Source: Streptomyces sp. NBC_01476 (GTDB lineage: Bacteria > Actinomycetota > Actinomycetes > Streptomycetales > Streptomycetaceae). Taken from it: a stretch of DNA of 64,000 nt. The notes beneath the pieces are model-generated. The model was not told the origin of the DNA. It saw nothing but the letters and a program-made list of their open reading frames with translations, and searched no databases. A program made the translations under genes and the position numbers. Each line of letters starts with the position of its first letter. Within the stretch, counting starts at the first letter, position 1. Positions 41,794 through 50,941 of the stretch are shown here, piece after piece. The stretch spans positions 7,581,001-7,645,000 of the forward strand of contig NZ_CP109446.1 of assembly GCF_036227265.1 (NCBI RefSeq), in the 5' to 3' direction.

Positions 41794-43428
41794 CTACCGG
41801 ACCGGCTCGCCCGTTTCCAGCAGCCGGCCCGCCGCGAGCCGGAGCCGGCGGGTCACCCGGATCACCGCCAGGAACCGTTCGTCGTGGCCGACCACCACGA
41901 ACGCCCCTTCGTAGGTGTTGAGCGCGCTCTCCAACCGGCCGACGCTGACCAGGTCGAGATTGTTGGTCGGCTCGTCCAGCAGGAGCAGTTGCGGGGCCGG
42001 TTCGGCGAAGAGCACACAGGCCAGCGTGGCGCGCAGCCGCTCACCGCCGGAGAGCGCACCGACCGGGAGATGGACCCGGGAGCCGCGGAAGAGGAAGCGG
42101 GCCAGCAGATTCATCCGCTCCGCCGCAGCCATCCCGGGCGCGGACGTGGCGAGATTCTCCGCCACCGTACGGTCGGCATCCAGCAGGTCCAGCCGCTGCG
42201 ACAGATGGGCGACCCGGCCGTCGGCGCGCTTCGTGCCGCCGGCCGCGGGCGTCAGTTCACCGGCGATCAGCCGCGGCAAGGTGGACTTTCCGGCGCCGTT
42301 GGGGCCGGTCAGCGCGATCCGCTCCGGTCCGCGGATCGTCAGGTCGGCGCCCTCGCCCGCGAACAGCTCCCGCTCCCCGTAGCCGATCCGCATCCGCTCG
42401 CCGAGGAAGACCGTACGGCCGGCCGGGACGTTGGTGCGGGGCAGTTCCAGCGCGATCCGCTCCTCGTCGCGCACCGCCCGGCCCGCCTCGTCGAGCCGGG
42501 CCCTGGCGTCACCGAGCCGGGCCGCGTGCGTCCCGTCGGACCTGCCGGCCGACTCCTGGGCGTTGCGCTTCATCGTCCCGGCGAAGATCTTCGGCAGGCC
42601 GGCGCTCTTGAGGTTCCGCGACGCGTTTCCCGCTCGCCGGGCCGCCCGTTCCCTGGCCTGTTGCAGTTCCCGTTTCTCCCGCTTCACCTCCTGCTCGGCG
42701 GTGCGGACGTTCTTCTCGGCGACCTGCCGCTCGGCCCGCACCGCTTCCTGGTACGCGGTGAAGTTCCCGCCGTAGGAGCGGACCTCGCCCCGTTCGAGTT
42801 CGGTGATGCGGTCCATCCGGTCCAGCAGCTCACGGTCGTGGCTGACCAGCAGGAGGCAGCCGTTCCACTCCTCCAGCACGGCGTAGAGCTGGTGGCGCGC
42901 GTCCAGGTCGAGGTTGTTGGTGGGCTCGTCGAGCAGCAGCACGTCGGGCCGCTTCAGCAGTTGCGCGGCCAGTCCCAGCGAGACGGCCTGCCCGCCGCTG
43001 AGGGTGTGCAGCGGCCGGTCGAGGGAGATGTCGACCAGGCCGAGCCGGTCCAGCTGGGCGCGGGTGCGCTCCTCGATGTCCCAGTCGTCGCCGATGGCGG
43101 TGAAGTGCTCCTCGCCGGTGTCGCCGGACTCGACCGCGTCCAGTGCCCTGATCACCGCGGCGATCCCCAGCACCTCGGCCACGGTCAGGTCGCCGGTGAG
43201 CGGCAGGCTCTGCGGCAGGTAGCCGAGGACTCCCCGGACGGAGACGCTGCCGGCGGCCGGCGGGTACTCACCGGCGATCAGCTTGAGCAGAGTGCTCTTG
43301 CCGGCTCCGTTCGGTGCGACCAGGCCGGTGCGGCCGCCGCCCACGGTGAAGGACAGGTCCTGGAAGACCGGGGTGTCGTCCGGCCAGGAGAAGGAGAGAT
43401 TCGAGCAGATGATGAAGGTGTCGGACAT
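41794..43428 (-). CDS. ABC-F ATP-binding protein (ribosome-protection type)
   Basis: A 544-residue soluble protein with two ABC cassettes and no membrane segments. Walker A is APNGAGKST and TGPNGAGKST, signatures are LSGGQ and LSGGE, and both Walker B motifs read LLLDEPTNNLDL. The charged linker (residues about 225-320) corresponds to the P-site tRNA interaction motif of ABC-F factors. Many Streptomyces members (VmlR/LmrC/TlrC/OleB-like) protect ribosomes from macrolides, lincosamides or pleuromutilins; others are translation factors. The specific role is unresolved. A possible leader peptide lies about 130 bases upstream. Confidence 0.88.
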   Translation of the reverse strand: MSDTFIICSNLSFSWPDDTPVFQDLSFTVGGGRTGLVAPNGAGKSTLLKLIAGEYPPAAGSVSVRGVLGYLPQSLPLTGDLTVAEVLGIAAVIRALDAVESGDTGEEHFTAIGDDWDIEERTRAQLDRLGLVDISLDRPLHTLSGGQAVSLGLAAQLLKRPDVLLLDEPTNNLDLDARHQLYAVLEEWNGCLLLVSHDRELLDRMDRITELERGEVRSYGGNFTAYQEAVRAERQVAEKNVRTAEQEVKREKRELQQARERAARRAGNASRNLKSAGLPKIFAGTMKRNAQESAGRSDGTHAARLGDARARLDEAGRAVRDEERIALELPRTNVPAGRTVFLGERMRIGYGERELFAGEGADLTIRGPERIALTGPNGAGKSTLPRLIAGELTPAAGGTKRADGRVAHLSQRLDLLDADRTVAENLATSAPGMAAAERMNLLARFLFRGSRVHLPVGALSGGERLRATLACVLFAEPAPQLLLLDEPTNNLDLVSVGRLESALNTYEGAFVVVGHDERFLAVIRVTRRLRLAAGRLLETGEPVR

Positions 43429-43772
43429 GCGAGAGCCCTGGGGGTGCGTGCGGGCGCGCCGGAGCCGCCCAGCGGGAGAACGGGGGTCAGGGAACGACGA
43501 GGACGGCCATGGCGGCTGCGCTGCCGCGCGCCTGCCGGTGGCCGGTCACCTTCCGGGCTCACCCGGAGATATCGTCGTCACCCGCCACGGCTGGTCTCCC
43601 TTGTTTCCGACCTTGTTTCCGATCACTCGCAGCTCCCCAGTTTACCGGCGACAGCGCGGACTGTCGCCGGAATTCGCCGGGGGCGGCCGGCTCCAGCTCG
43701 GACATCACCGCCGTGAGCTGCGGTTTCCCCGCAGGAGCGGGGCGGGCGGACCGGGGGTCCGCCCGCCCGGGA
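43429..43772. promoter_or_regulatory. Leader region of the ABC-F gene, with direct repeat
   Basis: This spacer holds the untranslated leader of the ABC-F gene. On the minus strand it contains a tandem 12-base repeat (TCGGAAACAAGG twice, 43599-43622), a nine-codon ORF, a CCGGG-TGAG-CCCGG hairpin and further GC-rich inverted segments before the ABC-F start. This layout suits ribosome-mediated attenuation. The 43640-43772 part also holds hairpins (CGGACTGTCGCCGG; CGGGCGGACC-GGG-GGTCCGCCCG at 43743-43765) that can terminate GH95 transcription. Confidence 0.5.
43559..43588 (-). CDS. Possible nine-residue leader peptide for ABC-F attenuation
   Basis: GTG 43588, preceded by AAGGGAG with about 8-base spacing, encodes MAGDDDISG and a TGA. 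The end of the ORF lies inside the CCGGG/CCCGG hairpin, so a stalled ribosome could change folding downstream. A second mini-ORF (MAVLVVP, 43487-43510) lacks a ribosome binding site. Inferred by analogy with leader peptides of inducible ribosome-protection genes. Confidence 0.35.
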   Translation of the reverse strand: MAGDDDISG

Positions 43773-46193
43773 TCAGCCGGCCAGGCGGGCTCCGTGCAGG
43801 GTGACGGAGCCGCCGGGCGACAGGCGGACGGTACGGGTGACGCCGCTCGCCGTCACCGTCGTCGTACGCCCGCCCACGCTGCGCAGCACCGCGCTCACCA
43901 CCCGCCCCTGCTGCCAGGTCAGGTCGACGACGAAGCCGCCGCGGGCGCCGACCCCGCTGATATGGCCGGAGGCGGCCCAGGCCGAGGGGAGGGCCGGCAG
44001 GAGTTCGATGTGACCGGGGCGCGAGTAGACCAGTGTCTCCACCATCGCGGTCGGGGTGCCGAAGTTGGCGTCGATCTGGAAGATGCTGCGGTTCTCCTCG
44101 ACCTGGTAGATGTCGAAGAAATTGACCGCCGTGCCATTGGTGTTGTCGGTGGACGGGCGGAGATTGGTGGTGATCAGGCGGTACGCGGTCTCGCCGTCCT
44201 TCAGCCGGGCCCAGCACAGGGCGCGCCAGGCGTTGGCCCAGCCGTAGCTGTCCATGCCACGGGCCACCAGCAGATTGCGCGCGCCGGTCAGGATGTCCGC
44301 GGGGGAGTGGCCCGGGCGGATCCGGTCGCCGGGGAAGAGGCCGATCAGCGGGGAGAGATGGCGGTGCTCGGTCTCGCCCAGGTTGTCCGGCGACATCCAC
44401 TCCTCCAGCCAACCGGTGGTCGGGCTGACCTGCGGGAGGTAGAGCCGCTCGCGCAGCGCGGCGATGGTCCGCCGGTAGCCGGCGTCCTTGCCGAGCACCT
44501 CGCCGGCGGCGGCGAAGTTGCCGAACAGGGCCCAGACCAGCTCCTGCGAGTAGGTGTTGCCGAGCGCGTCCTGCGGCCCCTGCTCCGGCGACCAGTCCTT
44601 GTCGTCCACCAGCACCTCGCGGCTCTTCCCACTCACCGGGTCAGTCACCGTCGTGGTGACCAGCCGCGCCTGCCAGAACTCGCAGGCGCCCTTGAGCAGC
44701 GGGTAGATACGGGCCAGCAGGCGCCGGTCCTGCGTGTACTCGTAGTGGGAGTAGAGCGTGTTGGCCAGCCAGGCGTTGGCCGCGGGGTGCCACCACCAGC
44801 CGGAGCCGCCGTGGATGTTGGTGGAGAAGGCGACCGCCCAGCCGGCCACCTTTCCCGAGGAGTTGCGGAACCGGTTGCGGGGGTCGTTGAAGAGTTCCCG
44901 GGTGGCCTCGGACCAGGAGGGCAGCTGCGCCAGACAGTAGTCGGTGAAGGCGTCGAAGCAGCCCGGCAGTCCGGCCCGGTCGGACATCCAGTAGTTCATC
45001 TGGACATTGATGTCGGTGTGGTAATCACCCATCCAGTCCGGGTCGTTGCCGTCCAGCCACGGGCCCTGCAGGCCCATCGGCAGTCCGTCCCGCGAGCCGC
45101 AGATCATCAGGTAGCGGCCGAACTGCAGATACGACGCCTCCAGCTCCGGGTCGGGGGAGGCGCCTTCAGCGGCCCGTGCCTGCAGCCTGCTCCAGGTGTC
45201 CAGCCGGCGCTGCTGCGGGCTCGACGTGCCGAACGACACGGACTGGGCGTCGAAGAGCCGCCGGTAGTCGGCCACATGGGTGTTCCGCAGTACGTCCGGT
45301 GCGTGCCGTACGGCGGCCCGCACCTTCCGCCGGGCCAGCGACCGCGGTTCGACCGACGGATCGCGGTAGCCGCGGGACGCGTCGGGCGCGTAGTTCGTCC
45401 CGCCGCTGAGCACCACCGTCAGATCGGCGCAGTCGCTGAACTCCACCGAGCCGTCCGTCACCCGTACGGTGCCGGTACGGCTGACGGCGGTGACCGCGGC
45501 GCCGTACTGCAGCGCGTTGTCGAAGGCGGCCCCGATGGACAAGGTGGTGTCGGAGGCGGCCGCGGAGACGGTCTCCCCGTGGGTGCCCGCCAGGGCGATC
45601 CGGCCGGTGTAGGTGCCCGCGCCGCTCTGGGAGAAGTGGACCACCACGACGTCGTCCGGGTGGCTGGCGTACACCTCGCGCCGGTACGTCACGCCGGACC
45701 GGACGTACGAGGCGCCGACCACGCCGTTGCTCAGGTCGAGCCACCGCCGGTACGCCGAGGCGGACTCCAGGGTGTGCTCGGGTATCTCCACGGACAGGTG
45801 GACGAGTTGGGTGAGCGAGCCGAACTCGACCCGCTCGTAGGGGAACTGGCCGTCCGCGTCGAGTACGGTGTTCAGCCCGCCGGTCCACAGGGAACTGTCG
45901 GTGACGAAGAGCGTCTCCTGTGCCGGGTCGCCGCCCACCAGTGCGCCCAGCCGGCCGTTGCCGGCCGGCAGCGCCTGCTGGATCATCCGGTCCGGCGCGG
46001 CCGGCGCCGGGTACCAGAGCCGCAGTGCCTCGGCCTCGCCGGCGGAGGGATCGGCGGCCGGCCGGTCCGGCTCCGCGGTGGTGGCCGCGAACGCCGGGGT
46101 CCCGCCGAGCGCGAGCAGGGTGCCTGTTCCGGCGAGGGCGAGAAAGCTCCGACGACTGTGAGGCTGGGCGGGGGAGGGCTGGCGAGACGTCAT
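43773..46193 (-). CDS. Secreted GH95 glycosidase (alpha-L-fucosidase/galactosidase, Tat)
   Basis: An 806-residue protein with a Tat signal (SRRSFLALAGTGTLLALGG). GH95 layout: N-terminal beta-sandwich (ALRLWYPAPAAPDRMIQQAL, AGNGRLGALVGG, LFVTDSSLWTGG), linker, (alpha/alpha)6 barrel with HTDINVQMNYW (catalytic Asn pair), GWAVAFSTNIHGGSGWWW, a Glu-containing WLEEWMSP, QIDANFGTPTAMVE (catalytic Asp), and a C-terminal beta domain. It acts on alpha-1,2-L-fucosides or alpha-L-galactosides outside the cell. ATG 46193 follows GGAGGA by about nine bases. A promoter lies just upstream. Confidence 0.9.
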   Translation of the reverse strand: MTSRQPSPAQPHSRRSFLALAGTGTLLALGGTPAFAATTAEPDRPAADPSAGEAEALRLWYPAPAAPDRMIQQALPAGNGRLGALVGGDPAQETLFVTDSSLWTGGLNTVLDADGQFPYERVEFGSLTQLVHLSVEIPEHTLESASAYRRWLDLSNGVVGASYVRSGVTYRREVYASHPDDVVVVHFSQSGAGTYTGRIALAGTHGETVSAAASDTTLSIGAAFDNALQYGAAVTAVSRTGTVRVTDGSVEFSDCADLTVVLSGGTNYAPDASRGYRDPSVEPRSLARRKVRAAVRHAPDVLRNTHVADYRRLFDAQSVSFGTSSPQQRRLDTWSRLQARAAEGASPDPELEASYLQFGRYLMICGSRDGLPMGLQGPWLDGNDPDWMGDYHTDINVQMNYWMSDRAGLPGCFDAFTDYCLAQLPSWSEATRELFNDPRNRFRNSSGKVAGWAVAFSTNIHGGSGWWWHPAANAWLANTLYSHYEYTQDRRLLARIYPLLKGACEFWQARLVTTTVTDPVSGKSREVLVDDKDWSPEQGPQDALGNTYSQELVWALFGNFAAAGEVLGKDAGYRRTIAALRERLYLPQVSPTTGWLEEWMSPDNLGETEHRHLSPLIGLFPGDRIRPGHSPADILTGARNLLVARGMDSYGWANAWRALCWARLKDGETAYRLITTNLRPSTDNTNGTAVNFFDIYQVEENRSIFQIDANFGTPTAMVETLVYSRPGHIELLPALPSAWAASGHISGVGARGGFVVDLTWQQGRVVSAVLRSVGGRTTTVTASGVTRTVRLSPGGSVTLHGARLAG

Positions 46194-46252
46194 AGGGCTG
46201 TTCCTCCTGCTGGGTCCGGACCGTGCGGGTTACTGGCCTGAAGCGCAGGAGA

Positions 46253-46281
46253 AACATAAAACTCATAATTAACTGATTCAA
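46253..46281 (-). promoter_or_regulatory. Promoter of the GH95 gene
   Basis: On the minus strand TTGAAT (46276-46281), 17 bases, then TATGTT (46253-46258) in an AT-rich island about 60 bases before the start codon. This is a good match to a principal-sigma promoter. Confidence 0.55.
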
Positions 46282-46395
46282 GAGCTGTGCACGCCCGATC
46301 GCCGAGAACATCCGATGTGTGGCGCCCTCGGAGGGTCCGCGGGACCGTGGCCGTGCGCCGGCGCAGAAGGCAGGGGCGGCGCGGGGTGGGGCGGC

Positions 46396-47562
46396 CTACC
46401 GGCTGGTCACCGCGGGCCTGCGCAGCGGCGCGCCCGCCTGGTGGAGATGCCGCAGGGCCTGGCGGTAGGAGGCGGTCAGGCCCGTCTCGGTGTAGACGAC
46501 GCCGAGTTGGGCGCAGTAGTCCCTGACGATGGGGCGGGCCTTGCGCAGATGCGGGGTCGGCATGCTCGGGAAGAGGTGGTGCTCGATCTGGTGATTGAGG
46601 CCGCCGAGCGCCAGGTCGAGCAGCCAGTTCCCGCGGACGTTGCGGGAGGTGAGCACCTGCCGCCGCAGGAAGTCGGGCCGCTCGTCGTCGCCGGCCAGTG
46701 TCGGCATGCCTTTGTGGTTGGGCGCGAAGGTGCAGCCCAGATAGACACCGAACACCGCCTGGTGCACCGCGAGGAACGCCAGCGCCTGCAGCGGTGAGAG
46801 GACCACCAGCAGCGCGGCCCCGTAGACGACGGTGTGCGCGCCCAGCATCCCGGCTTCCAGGCCGCGCTGCCTGCTCGACCGGCGGAACAGCGAACGAACG
46901 CTGGAGACATGCAGGTTGAAGCCCTCCAGGGTGAGCAGCGGGAAGAAGAGGTACGCCTGCCGGGCACCGACCCACTTCGCCAGTCCGCGGGCCGAGCGGG
47001 CCTGCCCGGTGGACCAGACCAGGATGTCCGGCGCCACATCGGGATCCAGGTCCTCATGGTTGGGGTTCGCGTGGTGGCGGGTGTGCTTGTCCTGCCACCA
47101 GCCGTAGCTCATACCGATGCACAGGTTGCCCGCCAGCCGGCCGGCCAGTTCGCTGGCGCGCCGCAGCCGGAAGACCTGACGGTGCGCCACATCATGGGCG
47201 ACCAGGGCGATCTGCGCGTACAGCAGACCCAGGACGGCCGCGGTCAGCAGCTGCCAGCGGGAGCCGCCGAGCAGGGCGAACCCGGTCCAGACCGCGCCGA
47301 AGAGCACCGCGACAGCGGTGATGCGCACCGTGTAGTAGCCGGGCCTGCGGCGCAGCAGGCCGGCCTGGGCGATTCTCCTGGACAGTTCGGCGAAGTCGCT
47401 GCCGGCGCCGTGCGGCCCGGCCGCGGCACGGGTGCGCGGCGGGGCGGCGGGCCCGGCCGGCAGTACCTTCGACAGCTCCAGCTTCCCTGTCACCGGGCCG
47501 CGGTCGAGGACCTCTGCCCGGCCTGTCGTCGCCTGGGGGTGTTCTCCGTCGGTGGTGCTCAC
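46396..47562 (-). CDS. Membrane fatty acid desaturase
   Basis: A 388-residue integral di-iron desaturase. Three histidine boxes are present: HDVAHRQ (about residue 128), HTRHH (about 163) and HQIEHH (about 323). Four or more hydrophobic segments separate them (VLFGAVWTGFALLGG, LLTAAVLGLLYAQIALVA, GALLVVLSPLQALAFLAV type). It introduces a double bond into acyl chains at the membrane using electrons from ferredoxin or similar. The QIEHH third box places it with the acyl-lipid/front-end-like group. GTG 47562 has GAGGA about nine bases upstream. Confidence 0.9.
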   Translation of the reverse strand: MSTTDGEHPQATTGRAEVLDRGPVTGKLELSKVLPAGPAAPPRTRAAAGPHGAGSDFAELSRRIAQAGLLRRRPGYYTVRITAVAVLFGAVWTGFALLGGSRWQLLTAAVLGLLYAQIALVAHDVAHRQVFRLRRASELAGRLAGNLCIGMSYGWWQDKHTRHHANPNHEDLDPDVAPDILVWSTGQARSARGLAKWVGARQAYLFFPLLTLEGFNLHVSSVRSLFRRSSRQRGLEAGMLGAHTVVYGAALLVVLSPLQALAFLAVHQAVFGVYLGCTFAPNHKGMPTLAGDDERPDFLRRQVLTSRNVRGNWLLDLALGGLNHQIEHHLFPSMPTPHLRKARPIVRDYCAQLGVVYTETGLTASYRQALRHLHQAGAPLRRPAVTSR

Positions 47563-47847
47563 CGTTCCGCGTCCTCGTCTGACCCGCGCCCGGCAGCGTC
47601 CCCGCGAGGTGCCCCAAGGGGCACGCGGCACGGTGACCGGCAGACGTCGGATCGGGTAGCCGCGCCCGGGGCGGGCCCGTGGTGTCACGGGAGACGCTCC
47701 TGGTCCGCTACCGCGGTGCGAAGGGGGCGGAGGGCGCTTGATGGGCCCGAAGGGGCACCCGGACCGGGTCCGGGATTCGGGCGGAGCGCCGACGGGGTCT
47801 GGGACGGCTTGGTACAAAAGTAACGCCGGCCGTCCGGCTCGTACAGA
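47563..47847. other. Upstream region of the desaturase gene
   Basis: Contains no supported gene. An AT-rich element GGTACAAAAGTAACG (about 47811-47825) with TAC/GTA symmetry lies about 250 bases before the desaturase start and could be part of its promoter; the rest is GC-rich leader. Confidence 0.35.
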
Positions 47848-47881
47848 CCGCCCGCCCGGTACGCGCGTACCGGGCGGGCGG
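47848..47881. terminator. Perfect hairpin after the phosphoketolase gene
   Basis: A 16-base perfect stem (CCGCCCGCCCGGTACG and its complement) around two bases, starting 11 bases beyond the phosphoketolase stop. Confidence 0.85.
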
Positions 47882-47891
47882 TGACCCGGTG

Positions 47892-50324
47892 TCAGGACCA
47901 GGTCCACCCCGCGACCTCGGGCATGTCCTCGAAGTGTGCACGGATGTAGTCGTGGTGGCGGGCGAGCATGGCGTGGCAGTACTCGGCGAGGCCGGCGGCG
48001 CCCTCCGGGACCCGGCGGGAGCGGCGCAGCGCCTCCAGCACCAGGTGGTAGCGGCTCATCCCGTTGAGCACGACCATGTCGAAGGGTGTCGTGGTGGTGC
48101 CCTGCTCGTTGAAGCCGCGGACGTGGAACCGGCCGGGGTCGGTCCTGCCGTGCAGCAGCTCGTGCACCGCCCTGGGGTAGCCGTGGAAGGCGAAGACCAC
48201 GTCGGTGCTGTCGGTGAAGAGCTCGCCGAACTTCTCGTCGGTGAACCCGTGCGGGTGGTCCGCGGCGGGCAGCAGCGCCATCAGGTCGACCACGTTCACC
48301 ACCCGGACCCGCAGGCCGGGGGCGCGCTCGCGGAGCAGGGCGGCGGCGGCCAGGGTCTCCAGGGTGGGTACGTCCCCGGCCGCGGCGAGCACCACGTCGG
48401 GTCCGGTGCCCTCACCGGCGTCGTCCGTCTCGGTGCCGGCCCACTCCCAGACCGACGCCCCCGCGGCGCAGTGCGCGTCCGCCTCCTCCCGGCTCAGGTA
48501 CTGCAGGTGCGGCTGCTTGTCGACCACGATCAGGTTGACGTGGTCGCGGCTGCGCAGGCAGTGGTCGGCGATGGAGAGCGTGGTGTTGGCGTCCGGCGGC
48601 AGCCAGATCCGTACCACCGAGGGCGCGAGCGGGATCGCGGTGTCGATCAGCCCCGGGCCCTGGTGCGAGAAGCCGTTGTGGTCGTTGCGCCAGCAGGTCG
48701 AGGTGAGCAGCACGTTCAGCGACGCCACGGACGCGCGCCACGGCAGCTCGGCGGCGTGCTGGAGCCACTTGGTGTGCTGGATCAGCATCGAGGCGGAGAC
48801 CATCGCGAACGCCTCGTAGGTGGCGAACATCCCGTGCCGGCCGGAGAGCAGATAGCCCTCAAGCCAGCCCTCGCACAGGTGCTCGGAGAGCACTTCCATG
48901 ACCCGGCCCTCGGGCGACAGATGGTCGTCGGTGGGCAGGACGGGGGCCTGCAGGCAGCGGTCGGTCACGTCGAAGACCGCGGCGAGCCGGTTGCTCGCCG
49001 TCTCGTCGGGGCTGAACAGCCGGAAGGTGCCGCCGCCGTCCGACTCCTGGATGGTCGCGGCGTAGACGTCCCGCAGCAGTTCGCCCAGCGGCCGGGTGTT
49101 CTCGTACTCCACCGCTCCCGGCTTGTCGACGGCCAGGGCGTACCGCTCCAGGTCCGGCAGCGGCAGATCGCGCAGCAGCCGGCCCCCGTTGGCGTACGGG
49201 GTGGCCGCCATGCGCTTGTCGCCGTCCGGCGCCAGCGCCGCCAGCTCCGGGACGAGCCGGCCGTCGGCGTCGAAGAGCGTCTCCGGGTGGTAGGAGCGCA
49301 GCCACTCCTCCAGGAGGCGCAGATGGGCGGGGTTCTCCCGGACCTGGGCGAGGGGGACCTGGTGGGAACGGAACGTGCCCTCGATCTGTACCCCGTCCAC
49401 CACGCCGGGCCCGGTCCAGCCCTTCGGGGTACGCAGGATGACGGCCGGCCAGCGCACCGGGCGGAACTCCTCGCCGCCGGCGCCGCCGCGGGCCTCCTGC
49501 TGGATGGCGCGGATCCGGGCGTGGGCGGCGGTCAGCGCGCTGTGCAGGGCGGTGAAGACGGCCGCCGGGTCGTCGCCGGCCACCACGACCGGGTCCCAGC
49601 CCTGGGCGGCGAGCAGTCCGACGACATCGGCGTCGTCGGACCGGCCGAGCACCGTGGGCCCGGAGATCTTGTAGCCGTTCAGATGGAGGATCGGCAGGAC
49701 CGCGCCGTCCCGCCGCGCGTTGAGGAACGCGGGGATCTTCCAGGACGCGGCCAGCGGCCCGGTCTCGGCCTCGCCGTCACCGACGACACAGGCGACCAGC
49801 AGCTCGGGGTGGTCGAAGGCGGCGCCCGCGGCGTGTGCCAGCGCGTAACCCAGCTCACCGCCCTCGTGGATGCTGCCCGGGGTCTGCACGCTGACGTGGC
49901 TGGGAATGCCGCCCGGGGTGGAGAACTGCCGTACCAGCGCGGTCAGTCCGTCCAGGTCCGGCGCGACGCGCGGGTAGACCTCGCTGTAGGTGCCCTCCAG
50001 ATACGCGTTCGCCACCAGGGCCGGACCGCCGTGGCCGGGGCCGGTGACGTACAGGCAGTCCGTACCGGTGGTGCGGATGAGCCGGTTCAGCAGCGTGTAG
50101 ATCATCGACAGGCCGGGGCTGGTGCCCCAGTGCCCGAGCAGCCGCGGCTTGATGTCCTCGACGGTCAGCGGCCGGCGCAGCAGGGGGTTGGACCGGAGGT
50201 AGATCTGGGTGACCGTCAGGTAGTTCGCCGCCGCCCACCATCGCAGGTCCAGCTCGCGGTCGGTCGCGGTGTACACCGCCCCGGCGTCCGGCCCTGCGCT
50301 TGGCGGCGTGGTACTCGTCGGCAT
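47892..50324 (-). CDS. xfp: Phosphoketolase (xylulose-5-P/fructose-6-P)
   Basis: An 810-residue thiamine diphosphate enzyme, the usual family length, cleaving xylulose 5-phosphate and/or fructose 6-phosphate with phosphate to acetyl phosphate. Motifs: LRSNPLLRRPLTVEDIKPRL, GHWGTSPGLSMIYTLLNRLI, YVTGPGHGGPALVANAYLEG, GSIHEGGELGYALAHAAGAA, the ThDP motif VVGDGEAETG ... LNGYKISGPT, then DNK-like and C-terminal domains (GFSHQGPGLIDT, VFAFHGYPRAVHELLHGR, TTTPFDMVVLNGMSRYHL). ATG 50324 follows GGAG by about nine bases. It is downstream of uspA on the same strand, a pairing common in redox or hypoxia stress regulons. Confidence 0.95.
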   Translation of the reverse strand: MPTSTTPPSAGPDAGAVYTATDRELDLRWWAAANYLTVTQIYLRSNPLLRRPLTVEDIKPRLLGHWGTSPGLSMIYTLLNRLIRTTGTDCLYVTGPGHGGPALVANAYLEGTYSEVYPRVAPDLDGLTALVRQFSTPGGIPSHVSVQTPGSIHEGGELGYALAHAAGAAFDHPELLVACVVGDGEAETGPLAASWKIPAFLNARRDGAVLPILHLNGYKISGPTVLGRSDDADVVGLLAAQGWDPVVVAGDDPAAVFTALHSALTAAHARIRAIQQEARGGAGGEEFRPVRWPAVILRTPKGWTGPGVVDGVQIEGTFRSHQVPLAQVRENPAHLRLLEEWLRSYHPETLFDADGRLVPELAALAPDGDKRMAATPYANGGRLLRDLPLPDLERYALAVDKPGAVEYENTRPLGELLRDVYAATIQESDGGGTFRLFSPDETASNRLAAVFDVTDRCLQAPVLPTDDHLSPEGRVMEVLSEHLCEGWLEGYLLSGRHGMFATYEAFAMVSASMLIQHTKWLQHAAELPWRASVASLNVLLTSTCWRNDHNGFSHQGPGLIDTAIPLAPSVVRIWLPPDANTTLSIADHCLRSRDHVNLIVVDKQPHLQYLSREEADAHCAAGASVWEWAGTETDDAGEGTGPDVVLAAAGDVPTLETLAAAALLRERAPGLRVRVVNVVDLMALLPAADHPHGFTDEKFGELFTDSTDVVFAFHGYPRAVHELLHGRTDPGRFHVRGFNEQGTTTTPFDMVVLNGMSRYHLVLEALRRSRRVPEGAAGLAEYCHAMLARHHDYIRAHFEDMPEVAGWTWS

Positions 50325-50443
50325 CGTGCGTGCTCCGCTTCTGCCGCCCCGTCGGCCGGGTGCGGCGGTGGCCCGGCGTACCGGGGGAGGAATGACGGTG
50401 TGCGCCCGGGCCTGTTCAGGGCGGGCGCGGGCCGGGTGGGCCC

Positions 50444-50941
50444 CTAGGGTTGGGCGCCCGGGCGGGGCGGCCCGTCGTGCGGTTCGCGGTCCGCGGCCGG
50501 CGGGATGGTGACCACCGGGCACCGTGCCTCCCGCAGGCAGTCACGGGCGACCGGGCCCAGTTCGGTGGGCAGGCCGTTGTCGTGAAGGCCGTGCCCCAGC
50601 GCCAGCAGCCGGGCCCGGCGGGCGTACCGCAGCAGCACGACCACGGGCGCGCCCTCGACCAGTTCGGCCCGTACATCGGCGTCCGGGTGCGCCACGCGGA
50701 CCTCGGTCACCGCACGGCGCAGCCGCTGCTGCGCCTGGACCCGGTCCTCGGCGGGCGTACGGCGGGGCGCCTCGGTCGCGTACGGGGCCCGCAGCCGGAC
50801 CGAAGGCTCCCAGGTCTGGACGGTGACCACCGGCACGTGCAGCAGCTGTGCCTGCGTCGCGGCCCAGTGCAGGGCCGCGAGGGAGGCGGGTGATCCGTTC
50901 ACTCCCACGATGATCGGTCGCTCAGCGGTGTTCTCGGACAT
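50444..50941 (-). CDS. Universal stress protein, UspA family
   Basis: A single-domain Usp of 165 residues: IIVGVNGSPASLAALHWAAT at the N-terminus and LLALGHGLHDNGLPTELGPV with CPVVTIP at the C-terminus. The ATP-binding pattern GxxGx9G(S/T) is only partly kept. ATG 50941 follows GGAGGA by four bases. It precedes the phosphoketolase gene by about 120 bases and likely shares its transcript. Confidence 0.9.
   Translation of the reverse strand: MSENTAERPIIVGVNGSPASLAALHWAATQAQLLHVPVVTVQTWEPSVRLRAPYATEAPRRTPAEDRVQAQQRLRRAVTEVRVAHPDADVRAELVEGAPVVVLLRYARRARLLALGHGLHDNGLPTELGPVARDCLREARCPVVTIPPAADREPHDGPPRPGAQP

Noticed and set aside
40585..43716. Plus-strand open frame of 1043 codons
   Set aside because: Crosses the phospholipase in another frame and runs antisense to the ABC-F gene; no motifs, biased composition.
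47889..50447. Plus-strand open frame of 852 codons
   Set aside because: Exact antisense of the phosphoketolase, which has full motifs and a terminator.
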